This document shows positions 1 through 9,471 of a stretch of DNA of 54,775 nt, piece after piece. Where the stretch lies: the NCBI RefSeq assembly GCF_902498805.1, contig NZ_LR701611.1:1-54775 (forward strand). Reading direction: 5' to 3'. Source of the DNA: Imperialibacter sp. EC-SDR9. Its GTDB lineage: Bacteria; Bacteroidota; Bacteroidia; Cytophagales; Cyclobacteriaceae. Under the pieces are notes generated by a model that was not told where the DNA came from, ran no database searches, and saw only the letters and a list, made by a program, of their open reading frames with translations. Both the position numbers and the translations under genes were made by a program. How positions within the stretch are numbered: the stretch's first letter is position 1; every line of letters begins with the position of its first letter.

Positions 1-3000
1 AACTGGAAGGTGCCGTCTACTCTCGTATTACCAGTCACTGTCGTATTACCTGTAATCGATGCATTCGTAGCTACTGTCAAATCAGCTCCACTTACATCCA
101 AACCATTGTTCGCATCTACATTGCCTGCAAAATCTACCTGACCAATGAAATCTATCTGATCACCGGCGTCATCTCCTATATTAATATCATTACTTTCAAC
201 CGTGAACGGCAGAAGATCGACAGCTGTAGCAATTTGACCATTGTTGTCGGAAGTTAAGGCCATATTATTGGCTAACGACAAACCGCTTGACAAGACAACC
301 GTACCACTCGCATCCGGAAAACTGATCGTGCGGGCAGAAGTTGGGTTAGTGATTGCAAAGCTTGTATAAACGTCATTATTAGCCGACCCTTCAAAATTAA
401 ACGGTGTCGCTCCCAGTATTTCACCTGTCACAGTAACGCCGTCTATCGCAGCATTACCGAGCGTGACATTACCATTTAAAGTAGCATTCCCGTCAATGTC
501 AGCATCCTGTGTCACATTCAAGCCACCGACCACATCAGTTAGCACGCCGTTGGCTCCGATATTCACTCCACCGGCACCTTGCAGTGTTAAAGCGCCTCCA
601 GAAGTAGATACATTCGATGCGCCGGTTGCATCCAAACTGAAAGTTGAGCCATCCATCGTGAGGCTACCGTTCAAATCAGTGGCATTAGCTACTTGAAGGC
701 CGTTTGCGTTATTCAACTGTACTTGATTGGCTCCAGCTACAACGAAGTTACCGGAGGTCACATCAATATCATCACCCTGAACAGCATTGTTTTGAATTGT
801 CGTCGCACCAGCACTATTTAGGTTAATATCCCCAGTCAAGGGCAGCGACGCAGCTGACGATCCATTACCGATAATTAAACTACCATCATTACTAACACTC
901 AACTGGGTCGCTATTCCCAACGAATTTCCGATAAAAATACTTCCATAGGAGAGGTTATTAGTGGCAAAATCACCAATCGGCTTAGAACCAATCACACCTC
1001 CTGAATTTGTAATAATAACCGCATTAGGCCCTGGCTGATTCCAATTTGGAAAATTAGACGAGTTATTAACTAAAAATGAATTTTCTAAGCCTGTAGTACC
1101 AACCAACTTGTCAAATGTAATAGTTCTACTGGCTATCTTGGGATTGGTAATTCCCCCATCCTTCAACTGCAATTTATCAGTTACCACTTCAATGGTAACA
1201 TCATCGACGTTTGCATCGATCTTTTCCACATTCCCTACCAGCCCGTTACCTGCCAAATCCCCAATTACCGTTGATAGATTTACATAACCCGGCTCTCCAG
1301 TAGTTTGATCTGCAACTATCAACTGGGTATTGCCTGGTGTCCCATTCTGGAGTTTGCCAACTGTCACTTGATTATCTCCAATATCTATTGTTTGGATGGT
1401 GCCATCCGCTATATCACCAGTTTGTACTTCTCCATCTAATATCTTAGCAGTCGTTATTGCACCGTCTGCTATTTCAGCAGTCCCAACGGCATTATCAGCC
1501 ATCTCAGCATTGCTAATGGCATTGTCTGCCATCTGAGCATTTGTCACAGAATTGTCGGCAAGTTGGGTAGTAGTAATGCCAGCATCCTTTACTTCCAAAC
1601 TAGTGCCATTATATCCAATAGTACTATTGTCCACTTGCACATCGAGGGTTCCATCGGCTCCATCGTCGGCGAGTGCAGTCCCCGCTATCCCCGAAATATC
1701 GACCTGAATATTATCTGCATTGACTATAATACCATTTCCGACGCCAATATCCATCGCTCCAGTTGTTCCGTTCGGAATAAGACCAGCTCCGGCAACATCG
1801 GCATTGAGCTTAGCGGCTGTAACAGCGTCGTTGTTGAGCTTGGCTGTTGTAACATTGGCATCCAGAATTTTGGATGTAGTGACAGCATCATCATCTATTT
1901 TAGCTGTGGTAACTGCGTCATCAGCAAGTTGTGTGGTTGTAATACCGGAAGCTGGTACGTAAAGGTCATTCCCATTTACCCCAATTGTACTTCCATCTAC
2001 CTGCACGTCCAGGGTTCCGTCGCTGTCATCATCAGACAGGGCCGTGCCAGCTATCCCGGAAATATCAATCTGAATGTCGTCCGCATTAACTATGATCCCG
2101 CTGCCAGCGCCTATATCTATAGCGCCTGTAGTTCCATTTTGAATAAGACCAGCCCCAGCTACATCTGCATTGAGTTTAGCAGCGTTTACCGCATCGTCAT
2201 TGATTTTTGCGGTTGTCACATTGCCATCGGCAATTTTTATTGTTGTCACATTGTCATCGGCAATGTCAGCAGTTTGCACGTGACCGTCTCTTATTTTGTC
2301 TGTAGTAACTGAGTTGTCAACCAACTTTATTTCAGTAATGATATTATCACCAAGGTCGCCTGTTTGAATCGTGCCATCAAGTATTTTACCTGTCGACACT
2401 GAACCGGCAGCCAACTTATCCTCCGTAACTGCCAAATCTTTTATTCTTGGAGTAGTAATACCATCGACCTTAACTTCCAGATTATTTGCATTCAATCCAA
2501 TACTCACATCATCGTACTGAACATCAAGCTCGCCTGTACCGACGTTTTCGGCCAGCGCCTCCCCCGCAATATCACCCAGATCAACTTCTATGTCATTTGC
2601 GTTTACTTTGATTCCATTCCCCTCCCCAATATCAAGCGCCCCTGAAGTCCCATTTGGAAGCAATCCCTCACCGGCTACATCAGGATTTAGTTTGGCAGCC
2701 GTAACATTGTCATCAGCTATTTTGGCTGTTGTCACGTTTCCATCGGCAATCTTTGCAGTCGTGACATTTGCATTAGCAATATCCAATGTCTGCACCTGGC
2801 CGTCTGCAATTTTACCAGTGGTGATGGCATTGTCACCAATCTTGGGGTTGGTTACGCCCAAATCCACTATGTCAACTGCCTGAATAGTACCATCAGCTAT
2901 TTTGTCGGAGGTCACTGCACCGGCACCTAATTTCGGATTGGTCACAGCGCCATCGGCAAGCTCGGAGATGTTTACGGCCCCGGCTAGAATTTCAGCACTC

Positions 3001-4694
3001 CCAACCGCATCCGTGGCGATTTCTGTGGCAGTCACTTTATCTGGCTGTATTTTGGAGTCAATTCGGTCTGTACCAGAGTTGTAAGTCATACTAACGTCTC
3101 CTACAACCGTGGTTCCCTCAAAACCCGATGATGTACCAATCAAAAATTCGTCATCGTTAGGCACAATCGCCAGCTGTAACTTTTTATCAGGATCGAATGA
3201 GAGTCCACTCCCTACTTTCACCCTTAGCGTTCCATCGGTAAATTGTTCAAGGCCATCACCTACTACATCAGCATTAATTTTATCTTTAGTTACTGCGTCG
3301 TTGGCTATGTCCGCCGTGGTAATGGTAAGATCCAAAATCTCATCGGTACTAACGGCTCCGGTCGCTATGTCGGCTGCACTCACGCTGCCATCAGCAATTT
3401 TATCGGAAGTAACAGCATCAGTGGCAAGCTTTGCATTGCTAATTCCCCCACTCGCTACCTGCACAATATCCGAGGCAATTTCCAGCGACGTACCGTCTAC
3501 TTTAATATCTACTGCCCCAGTTCCTGTGTTTGCACCCAGGCCCTGGCCAGCCAACTGAGCAATGTCCGCTTCCAGATCATCGCCATTGATGGTTAATCCG
3601 TTACCTGCATTTACATCCAGGGCACCAGTGGTACCATTGGAGCTTAGGCCCGCTCCAGCCACATCAGCATTGATTTTGGTAGCGGTTACACCGTCGTCAA
3701 CAATTTTTACTGTTGTAACATTCTGATCAGCTATATCGGCGGTCTGTACCGCTCCATCCAAAATTTCATTACTAGTGACAGCATCTGTAGCAATTTCGTT
3801 GGCCGTTACCGCATCTGCTGCCAGTTGTAAGTCGGCACCTGAAGCTGTGTAGGTAAGGGTGGCATCACCGATAACGGGTTGAGCAGAGGCCGTCCCCGTG
3901 TCGTTGCCAATAAAAACATTGCTTGTAGCTAAAGTAGAGCTCGCAAAATTGCTCAGCGGTATCCAGGTTGGGGCACCTGCTGAATCCGTCCCCAATACAG
4001 AGGAGACCGTCCCTTCGGCGTCAATCTTATTAATAGTAATAGTATTGTCAGCCAGGTCAATATTAATAATGCTCCCATCAACTATATTGTCTGACACAAT
4101 AGATATGGCCACATTAGCCACACTCGTGATAATGCCACGGTCGTTCACCGTCACTTGCGACACGGTTGTCTCATTGCCAAATGTGCCTGCCGTAGCTCCG
4201 CTTACCGCCAATTTATCAGAGGTAACAGCACCATTTTCAATTTTGTCAGTCGTTACAGCACCGGGCGCTATCTTCTCGCCGATTACACTAAAAGGCGCAA
4301 GCTTATCGAAGGTAACAATGGAAGGCTTCAAGACAGGGTTCGGGAACGTCCCGGTCAAATCTCCTCCAGCCACAGCCCCTTCAAACACACCTAATCCTTT
4401 GCGCCAGGCTCCATTGGCCCAGTAGTAGAAACTGTTTTCATCACCGTCGTACACAATCAGTCCATTGTTTGTCGTTCCGCTAGCAAGTATCGGAATCATA
4501 GACTGCCTCTGACTGGTGGAAACTTGCGGAACAAGGAATCCCTGGTTACTATTTGGGGAAACCAGATGCAAAACAGCGTTACTGTTGGGAGTAAGAGTGT
4601 TAACACCCACTGAGAACTCCTGAGCCCTGGCACCAAAAAAAGGAATAAGGCAAACTATTATTGCCAGTTTGATTTTTGCCAAATTTATCTTCAT
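1..4694 (-). CDS. Giant secreted repeat protein, tail-fibre/adhesin-like (3' end outside window)
   Basis: Translating the minus strand from the ATG at 4694 gives about 1,564 codons with no stop before the window edge, so the C-terminus is missing. Residues 1-24 form a signal peptide (basic start, hydrophobic core, cleavage after GARA). Residues 25-110 resemble the N-terminal domain of Bacteroidota tail-fibre-domain proteins, with motifs like NQGFLVPQVSTSQR, GLIVYDGDENSFYYW and GAWRKGLG. Most of the rest is an array of about 10-residue units of the type AVTSDKIADGS / NVTTAKI. About five longer modules (NADVAGAGL...NGTTGAxDIG...NAxDIxVDI...IAGxAL...LDVQVD) interrupt it, near residues 340, 470, 665, 840 and 960. 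The last third is less regular and rich in N, G, T and V. The protein is probably a secreted or surface beta-rich fibre. Relatives often end in a self-cleaving peptidase S74 chaperone domain, which cannot be checked here. It is not phage DNA as far as the neighbours show. Confidence 0.85.
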   Translation of the reverse strand, partial: MKINLAKIKLAIIVCLIPFFGARAQEFSVGVNTLTPNSNAVLHLVSPNSNQGFLVPQVSTSQRQSMIPILASGTTNNGLIVYDGDENSFYYWANGAWRKGLGVFEGAVAGGDLTGTFPNPVLKPSIVTFDKLAPFSVIGEKIAPGAVTTDKIENGAVTSDKLAVSGATAGTFGNETTVSQVTVNDRGIITSVANVAISIVSDNIVDGSIINIDLADNTITINKIDAEGTVSSVLGTDSAGAPTWIPLSNFASSTLATSNVFIGNDTGTASAQPVIGDATLTYTASGADLQLAADAVTANEIATDAVTSNEILDGAVQTADIADQNVTTVKIVDDGVTATKINADVAGAGLSSNGTTGALDVNAGNGLTINGDDLEADIAQLAGQGLGANTGTGAVDIKVDGTSLEIASDIVQVASGGISNAKLATDAVTSDKIADGSVSAADIATGAVSTDEILDLTITTADIANDAVTKDKINADVVGDGLEQFTDGTLRVKVGSGLSFDPDKKLQLAIVPNDDEFLIGTSSGFEGTTVVGDVSMTYNSGTDRIDSKIQPDKVTATEIATDAVGSAEILAGAVNISELADGAVTNPKLGAGAVTSDKIADGTIQAVDIVDLGVTNPKIGDNAITTGKIADGQVQTLDIANANVTTAKIADGNVTTAKIADDNVTAAKLNPDVAGEGLLPNGTSGALDIGEGNGIKVNANDIEVDLGDIAGEALAENVGTGELDVQYDDVSIGLNANNLEVKVDGITTPRIKDLAVTEDKLAAGSVSTGKILDGTIQTGDLGDNIITEIKLVDNSVTTDKIRDGHVQTADIADDNVTTIKIADGNVTTAKINDDAVNAAKLNADVAGAGLIQNGTTGAIDIGAGSGIIVNADDIQIDISGIAGTALSDDDSDGTLDVQVDGSTIGVNGNDLYVPASGITTTQLADDAVTTAKIDDDAVTTSKILDANVTTAKLNNDAVTAAKLNADVAGAGLIPNGTTGAMDIGVGNGIIVNADNIQVDISGIAGTALADDGADGTLDVQVDNSTIGYNGTSLEVKDAGITTTQLADNSVTNAQMADNAISNAEMADNAVGTAEIADGAITTAKILDGEVQTGDIADGTIQTIDIGDNQVTVGKLQNGTPGNTQLIVADQTTGEPGYVNLSTVIGDLAGNGLVGNVEKIDANVDDVTIEVVTDKLQLKDGGITNPKIASRTITFDKLVGTTGLENSFLVNNSSNFPNWNQPGPNAVIITNSGGVIGSKPIGDFATNNLSYGSIFIGNSLGIATQLSVSNDGSLIIGNGSSAASLPLTGDINLNSAGATTIQNNAVQGDDIDVTSGNFVVAGANQVQLNNANGLQVANATDLNGSLTMDGSTFSLDATGASNVSTSGGALTLQGAGGVNIGANGVLTDVVGGLNVTQDADIDGNATLNGNVTLGNAAIDGVTVTGEILGATPFNFEGSANNDVYTSFAITNPTSARTISFPDASGTVVLSSGLSLANNMALTSDNNGQIATAVDLLPFTVESNDINIGDDAGDQIDFIGQVDFAGNVDANNGLDVSGADLTVATNASITGNTTVTGNTRVDGTFQ

Positions 4695-5718
4695 GACCGG
4701 CTAAGGTTAGAAATGGTCCAATTCATATTTTGATCAGATGAAAAAAACACTGATTTATAATTACACTATTTTTGTCAAAAAGTCATAACTATTGACGATA
4801 CAAATAGCAAAGAACCTGAGCTATTACAAAAAGTTTCGTCGAAGATAAGAGGTGTTTGAACTAAAAGATTGTTGAACGACTAGCTAAACACCACTGACCT
4901 CAGATCAAGTTATGATCCTAATAATCCAGGAATAGCTGATGAAAATTCGGGGTTACCTAAAGAAAAACTAAAGTTGGCTATTATTCTATTTTATAGTTTT
5001 TGTGGGATTGGTCAACATCAAATTATTCATACAACTTAACCTATAAAATCTCTCAGTAGCGGTGCAACAACCTGTAAAAATACAATTGAGGCATAAACAT
5101 AGGAATTATATAATTAATACCAATAATATTCATATCAATTTAATTTGGCTGATAATAAATACTTATTTATAAGTAGTCACGTCATTTCGAGTTCGCACGA
5201 AATGCAACCCCAGCATTTTTCAAATATAAAAATCGTCCAAGTAGCCTGTTTGTCAATCTCTTTCGAATTAATACACGTGTAAGTGTGGACTACAACCAGT
5301 ACCTCGTCTCTATTCACTCAGCTAGTTCACCACACCGGAAAAAATTGAATTTTGCCACCTTCAGATGTAAATAATCAGCTTTGGTTACTCACTTTCGCTA
5401 AATAATCTCTCCATAAAAACAAATACACTTAAGCTGAAGACAAAAAGGAATTACATTGACTTCGCAAAATACCCCATCCCCGATAAATGACTTAGGATGC
5501 TAACCTTACATGGGATGAAACTGAACATCCACCAGTCTCTCCACAAAGAGGCGCTCATCCGGGTTAACTAGCTGATATCCAATCATGGATTGTATCTGTT
5601 AAATCACTTACACACATCGCATGATTAACCGTAGAAATAATTCTCAGACTGTCGAACGAAGATTTTTCATCGCATTTGATAGATTGCGTGTTGGAAACAA
5701 ACTTAACCTAACTACCAA
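4695..5718. other. About 1 kb intergenic region without a recognisable gene
   Basis: This stretch separates the start of the giant repeat gene (-) from the symporter gene (+). It is AT-rich, has stops in every frame at short intervals, and shows no tRNA-like or rRNA-like block. I could read no Bacteroidota promoter with confidence on either side, although both flanking genes must be transcribed from here. The only clear structure is the small hairpin at 5183-5204. It could hold long 5' leaders or an unrecognised RNA, or it could be decayed sequence. Confidence 0.6.
5183..5204. other. Perfect 7-bp hairpin in the 1-kb intergenic region
   Basis: CATTTCG (5183-5189) and CGAAATG (5198-5204) are exact inverted repeats around an 8-base loop. 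No T-tract follows on either strand, so this is not an obvious terminator. The role is unknown and it could be chance. Confidence 0.35.
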
Positions 5719-7110
5719 ATGGCTTCTAGAGGGAATTTCAATAGTAAGATCGGTTTCATTGCGGCAGCAGCTGGTTCGGCTGTTGGTTTGGGCAACATCT
5801 GGAAATTCCCATTTGAAGTGGCTGACGGTGGAGGAGCAGCCTTTGTGTTGATGTACCTCGGCTTTTGCTTCATTCTATGTTTTCCGGTGATGGTGACTGA
5901 AATTGCCATCGGCCGAAAAACCCAAAAAGACCCAGTTGGAGCATTTGGGGCGCTCGGATTTCCAAAATGGAAGTTTCTTGGGAAAATGGGGGTGCTAGCC
6001 GGTGTGCTTATCCTTTCTTTCTATAACGTGGTGGCCGGTTGGGCCTTTGGCTACTTTCTCGAAATGTTAATGGGCAACTTTGCCATCGGAGGGCAGTTTG
6101 GAGATTACATCAAAGATGTGGTTAAAATTGGCGCCTACGGTGCCGTGTTTATGTTCTCTACAGCTTTTATCGTTTCAAAAGGTGTGTCTGGTGGCATCGA
6201 AAAGGCTTCCAAAATTCTGATGCCTACCCTCCTCATTCTTATTATTTCCCTGGTAGCATACGCCATGACCCTACCACACGCCATGGAGGGAGTTAAGTTT
6301 TACCTCGTACCCGACTTTTCCGAAATCAATTTTGAAGTAGTATACAGTGCACTTGGTCAGGCATTCTTTTCTCTTTCTTTAGGTATGGGAGCACTCATTA
6401 CCTACGGCAGCTACGTGTCCAAAGAAGAGAACATCATCTCTTCCGCAGCTCTGATCACCCTCACAGATATTTCCGTGGCATTTTTGGCAGGTTTGATGAT
6501 GTTTCCATTCGTTGCCTACATGAGTGAGGGAAACTTGCACGAGGTCACCGGTGGTCCGGGCCTTATTTTTGCCACACTTCCTGGCGTTTTTGAGTCATTT
6601 GGCCCAATTCTCGGCATTGTGGTCGGAGCCTCTTTCTTCCTTTTGCTTTCTTTTGCAGCTCTCACCAGCACCGTATCGCTTCTAGAGGTACCCGTGGCCT
6701 ATGCAGTAGATGAACTCAAAATAGATAGAAAAAAGGCTGTTTGGCTTATAGCTGCCATCATTTTTATCGTAGGTATCCCATCGCTGATGGCCAATGGCTA
6801 TTCTTCTTTCTTCTCTTCTTTTATTACTTATATGGGTAACGACAATCCCACCGATTTCATGACGCTGGTGTCGGACATTGCTAATGATAGCCTGCTGCCA
6901 CTGGGCGGCTGCCTGATTTCGTTTTTCGGTGCCTATGTATGGAAAAAACACAATCTCAATGAAGAAATTGCCCAGGGTTATCCTAACTATCACGGCTCCT
7001 TCGTTGAAAAATTCATCAACATCATGGTAAGCTACTTCTGTCCGATTGTGTTGGGTATTATCTTCGTCTTGACTGTTTTGGACAGGTTCTTTGGAATAGC
7101 ATTGGTTTAG
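5719..7110 (+). CDS. Sodium-dependent transporter, neurotransmitter:sodium symporter (NSS/SNF) family
   Basis: 463 residues of inner-membrane protein with about 11 hydrophobic segments, the usual size for bacterial NSS (LeuT/MhsT-type) symporters. The first segment carries the family signature around residues 10-30: GSAVGLGNIWKFPF, whose unwound GLGNIW part lines the Na+ and substrate site, followed by GGGAAFVLMYL and the conserved E-IGR of the first loop. The likely job is Na+-coupled uptake of an amino acid or related amine; the substrate cannot be read from sequence. The ATG at 5719 places this signature at the normal distance from the N-terminus. The gene stands alone, and the convergent downstream gene ends 17 bp away. 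Confidence 0.93.
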   Translation: MASRGNFNSKIGFIAAAAGSAVGLGNIWKFPFEVADGGGAAFVLMYLGFCFILCFPVMVTEIAIGRKTQKDPVGAFGALGFPKWKFLGKMGVLAGVLILSFYNVVAGWAFGYFLEMLMGNFAIGGQFGDYIKDVVKIGAYGAVFMFSTAFIVSKGVSGGIEKASKILMPTLLILIISLVAYAMTLPHAMEGVKFYLVPDFSEINFEVVYSALGQAFFSLSLGMGALITYGSYVSKEENIISSAALITLTDISVAFLAGLMMFPFVAYMSEGNLHEVTGGPGLIFATLPGVFESFGPILGIVVGASFFLLLSFAALTSTVSLLEVPVAYAVDELKIDRKKAVWLIAAIIFIVGIPSLMANGYSSFFSSFITYMGNDNPTDFMTLVSDIANDSLLPLGGCLISFFGAYVWKKHNLNEEIAQGYPNYHGSFVEKFINIMVSYFCPIVLGIIFVLTVLDRFFGIALV

Positions 7111-7126
7111 CAACCAGCATCACCAA

Positions 7127-7918
7127 TCACTTCTTAACAAACGACTCCTTAAAACCGTCGAGAATGATGTAATAGTTGCCGGGTTTCAAAAGGCGAAGAG
7201 GGATTTCTTTGGCGTTCCCTGTCAGGATTACCTCTTCCTTTTCATTTAGGATTTCGAAAGCAGTTGCCCTCGATAGCGTCATTTTGTCTGACACCACCTT
7301 TGGCGTGAAGGTGATGGGCACCTTGTAGTAAACAAACTCAACCTCATCAGAATACAGATAGTTGTTAGCACTCGCCCTGTACTTCACCCGGAATTTATTC
7401 GAGCCTTCAGTCAATTCGGGAAAGTATGAATAATCACTGGACGCAAACTGCCCCTGTGAAGGAATTTCGTTTATTTCTATCCAGTCTTCCCCTCCCAGTC
7501 TTTCTATAATATAAGATGCTCTTTCTCTCTCTCCTCTGGTGTTCCACTTGATTTCCTCTTCAATGAAAACAATGCTATTAAACCGAAAGGAGCTATGCCA
7601 GAAAATGGCCTGCGGGTTCACAATCTTCGGAGAACAAATGGTATCGTGCAGCACTCTTATCGAAACCGGCGTGTATAAGTCGAGTCCTTTGAAGTCAATC
7701 TCAAGCGCTGAAAGTTTCAGATTGAGATTCAATGTTCGTCCATTGAGCAATACCTCCCTTACACAAAACTTCTCTACACCCTCAGAGAGTGGGTTTTGAA
7801 TAAATAAAGATTTGCCCTGGTAAACCCCGGTGATGGCGATCTCCTGCCCCCTTGCAAAAAAGGATAGGAAAATTAGCCCGAAAAAAATCCACAAGCACTT
7901 CCAGGTAGTCGATAACAT
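7127..7918 (-). CDS. Secreted protein with T9SS-like C-terminal end, function unknown
   Basis: About 263 residues from the ATG at 7918. That start gives a clean signal peptide (MLSTTWKCLWIFFGLIFLSF, cut near ARG-QE). The frame extends upstream to a TTG directly after the stop of the neighbouring permease gene, but this would place 26 extra residues before the signal peptide, so I prefer 7918. The middle holds beta-rich, fibronectin-like sequence. The last 45 residues (FEILNEKEEVILTGN, then LLKPGNYYIILDG, ending in FVKK) have the pattern of a T9SS type A sorting domain, suggesting export across the outer membrane. The gene lies 78 bp downstream of the permease gene on the same strand and may be co-transcribed with it. 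I recognise no specific family. Confidence 0.75.
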   Translation of the reverse strand: MLSTTWKCLWIFFGLIFLSFFARGQEIAITGVYQGKSLFIQNPLSEGVEKFCVREVLLNGRTLNLNLKLSALEIDFKGLDLYTPVSIRVLHDTICSPKIVNPQAIFWHSSFRFNSIVFIEEEIKWNTRGERERASYIIERLGGEDWIEINEIPSQGQFASSDYSYFPELTEGSNKFRVKYRASANNYLYSDEVEFVYYKVPITFTPKVVSDKMTLSRATAFEILNEKEEVILTGNAKEIPLRLLKPGNYYIILDGFKESFVKK

Positions 7919-7996
7919 AAATTGTACTTGCACGGAAACAGAATTCTTTAAAAGCAAGAAAGCACAATTTACGAAATTGTTACCACTACATGGCAA

Positions 7997-9235
7997 TTAT
8001 TCGAATCGGAGAGATTCGATGGGATCAAGCTTTGAGGCTTTGTAGGCTGGAAGGTAGCCGCTGAGTATCCCTACAAACATGCCGATGAGCAAACCGACCA
8101 TCATCCAAAACCAGGGGATAACAAAACCATCGGCTTCCAGCAATTTAGCAATGAGGTTGCCTACCAGAATACCCAATATAATACCACCTATACCACCCAT
8201 TTGCGTGATAACTATGGCCTCTATGAGAAACTGCTGTCTGATTTTAGTCGGTGAGGCACCAAGTGCTTTTCGCACGCCTATCTCCCGGGTTCGTTCCGTT
8301 ACTGAAACCAGCATGATATTCATAAGCCCAATGGAAGCCCCCAAAAGTGTGATGAACCCGATTCCAAAGCCACCTATTCGGAGGTATCCGGTAATCTCTT
8401 CAAGGCTCTCTGCCAACGACTGGTTTCTGGCGACATCAAATGAATCGGGCTCACCTAAAGGGTCTCTGCGAATAGATCGCATGAGACCTGTGGCCTGGCC
8501 CATCGCATATTCCATTTGGGTAGGGTCGTTGATGGCTACGGTGATAGTATATTGAAGGTTTCGTCGTGGATCCACCCTTCTTGCTGTTTCCAACGGCACC
8601 AAAAAATACCGATCCAGCCCACTATCGCCGCCAATATTACCTTGTTTTTCAAGCACTCCAATCACTCTGAACCTGATCCCATAGGCGGTAATGAATTGAT
8701 TGACGGGATTTTCGTTCTTTTCGAACAAATTACTATACACCTCGTCGCCAATAATGACGACGTTAGCCCCGTTTTGGGCTTCAATTTGAGAAAAATTACG
8801 CCCCTGCGACAACTCGCCACCTTCAACGACCAGAATATTGGCATCTCCTCCCACAATTCGCATGTTTGGGTTGGTTACCTTCGACCCTCTGCTCAACTCG
8901 GCTACTCCGGTTACCCAGGTAGTTAGAGAGGGGGTGCCATAAGAGTTGTACAAGTCAAGGAACCTTCGGGCCTCACGGTAGTTGATGGCCGGGTATCGTT
9001 TCTCTTCCACTCCGCTCGACCGGCGATTATCGTATCGCTTGGTTCTGACATCAAAGGTGTTAGCTCCTAAATCAGATAAGCTATTGTTGATAGACGCCTG
9101 TATACCTTCTATGGCTGTTAGAATACCCACCAGAGATGTAATGCCTATCGCAATGATCATCGCTGTAAGAACTGACCTCAGGGTGTTCGTTTGCACAGCC
9201 TTGATACCTTCCCGGATGTTTTCTAAGATGATCAT
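7997..9235 (-). CDS. ABC transporter permease, MacB/FtsX type
   Basis: 412 residues. An N-terminal membrane segment (about 18-40) follows the amphipathic start ENIREGIKAVQTNTLRSVLT, typical of MacB-like permeases. Next comes a periplasmic MacB_PCD-type domain (about 45-270). Three C-terminal membrane segments form the FtsX domain, with the family motif TERTREIGVRKALGASPTKI near residue 310. Such permeases work with a cytoplasmic ATPase and a membrane-fusion protein in efflux or lipoprotein handling. Neither partner is adjacent here, so they must be encoded elsewhere. The ATG start at 9235 is unambiguous. Confidence 0.92.
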   Translation of the reverse strand: MIILENIREGIKAVQTNTLRSVLTAMIIAIGITSLVGILTAIEGIQASINNSLSDLGANTFDVRTKRYDNRRSSGVEEKRYPAINYREARRFLDLYNSYGTPSLTTWVTGVAELSRGSKVTNPNMRIVGGDANILVVEGGELSQGRNFSQIEAQNGANVVIIGDEVYSNLFEKNENPVNQFITAYGIRFRVIGVLEKQGNIGGDSGLDRYFLVPLETARRVDPRRNLQYTITVAINDPTQMEYAMGQATGLMRSIRRDPLGEPDSFDVARNQSLAESLEEITGYLRIGGFGIGFITLLGASIGLMNIMLVSVTERTREIGVRKALGASPTKIRQQFLIEAIVITQMGGIGGIILGILVGNLIAKLLEADGFVIPWFWMMVGLLIGMFVGILSGYLPAYKASKLDPIESLRFE

Positions 9236-9471
9236 AAGAAATTTAAATTCTTCGCAAATCTAATAAATGTACTGTCAAAACAGTTTCCTAACGCCTTCTA
9301 TAACTAATGGTGTATCTCTATTAAATGTATTTTGCAGCACGTAAAGCGCACTTCAAAACCCCATTATGAGAAATCATTGACCTCAGAACCGACTACATTT
9401 GCCATTCATACCAAGCCCTGTTGTGCGGTCGTCTTCACTTGCATAGCTTTACATTTTGAGAAGCTATCAAC

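Noticed and set aside
1563-2312. 249-codon open frame on the plus strand
   Set aside because: It is antisense to the giant minus-strand repeat gene, starts with TTG and mirrors its codons; the minus-strand protein has a signal peptide and repeats.
1-4694. Repetitive DNA suggesting a CRISPR array or satellite
   Set aside because: Repeats are 30-200 bases, diverged mainly at synonymous positions, and encode protein; no constant repeat with unique spacers.
1-4694. Prophage, because of tail-fibre-like protein and an S24 repressor at 34 kb
   Set aside because: They are 29 kb apart; no terminase, portal, capsid, integrase or attachment repeat is seen and the protein has a Sec signal.
4745-4785. 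Sigma-70-like TTGACA ... TATAAA pair on the minus strand before the giant gene
   Set aside because: Spacing (13-15) is poor and Bacteroidota promoters use a different -33/-7 pattern.
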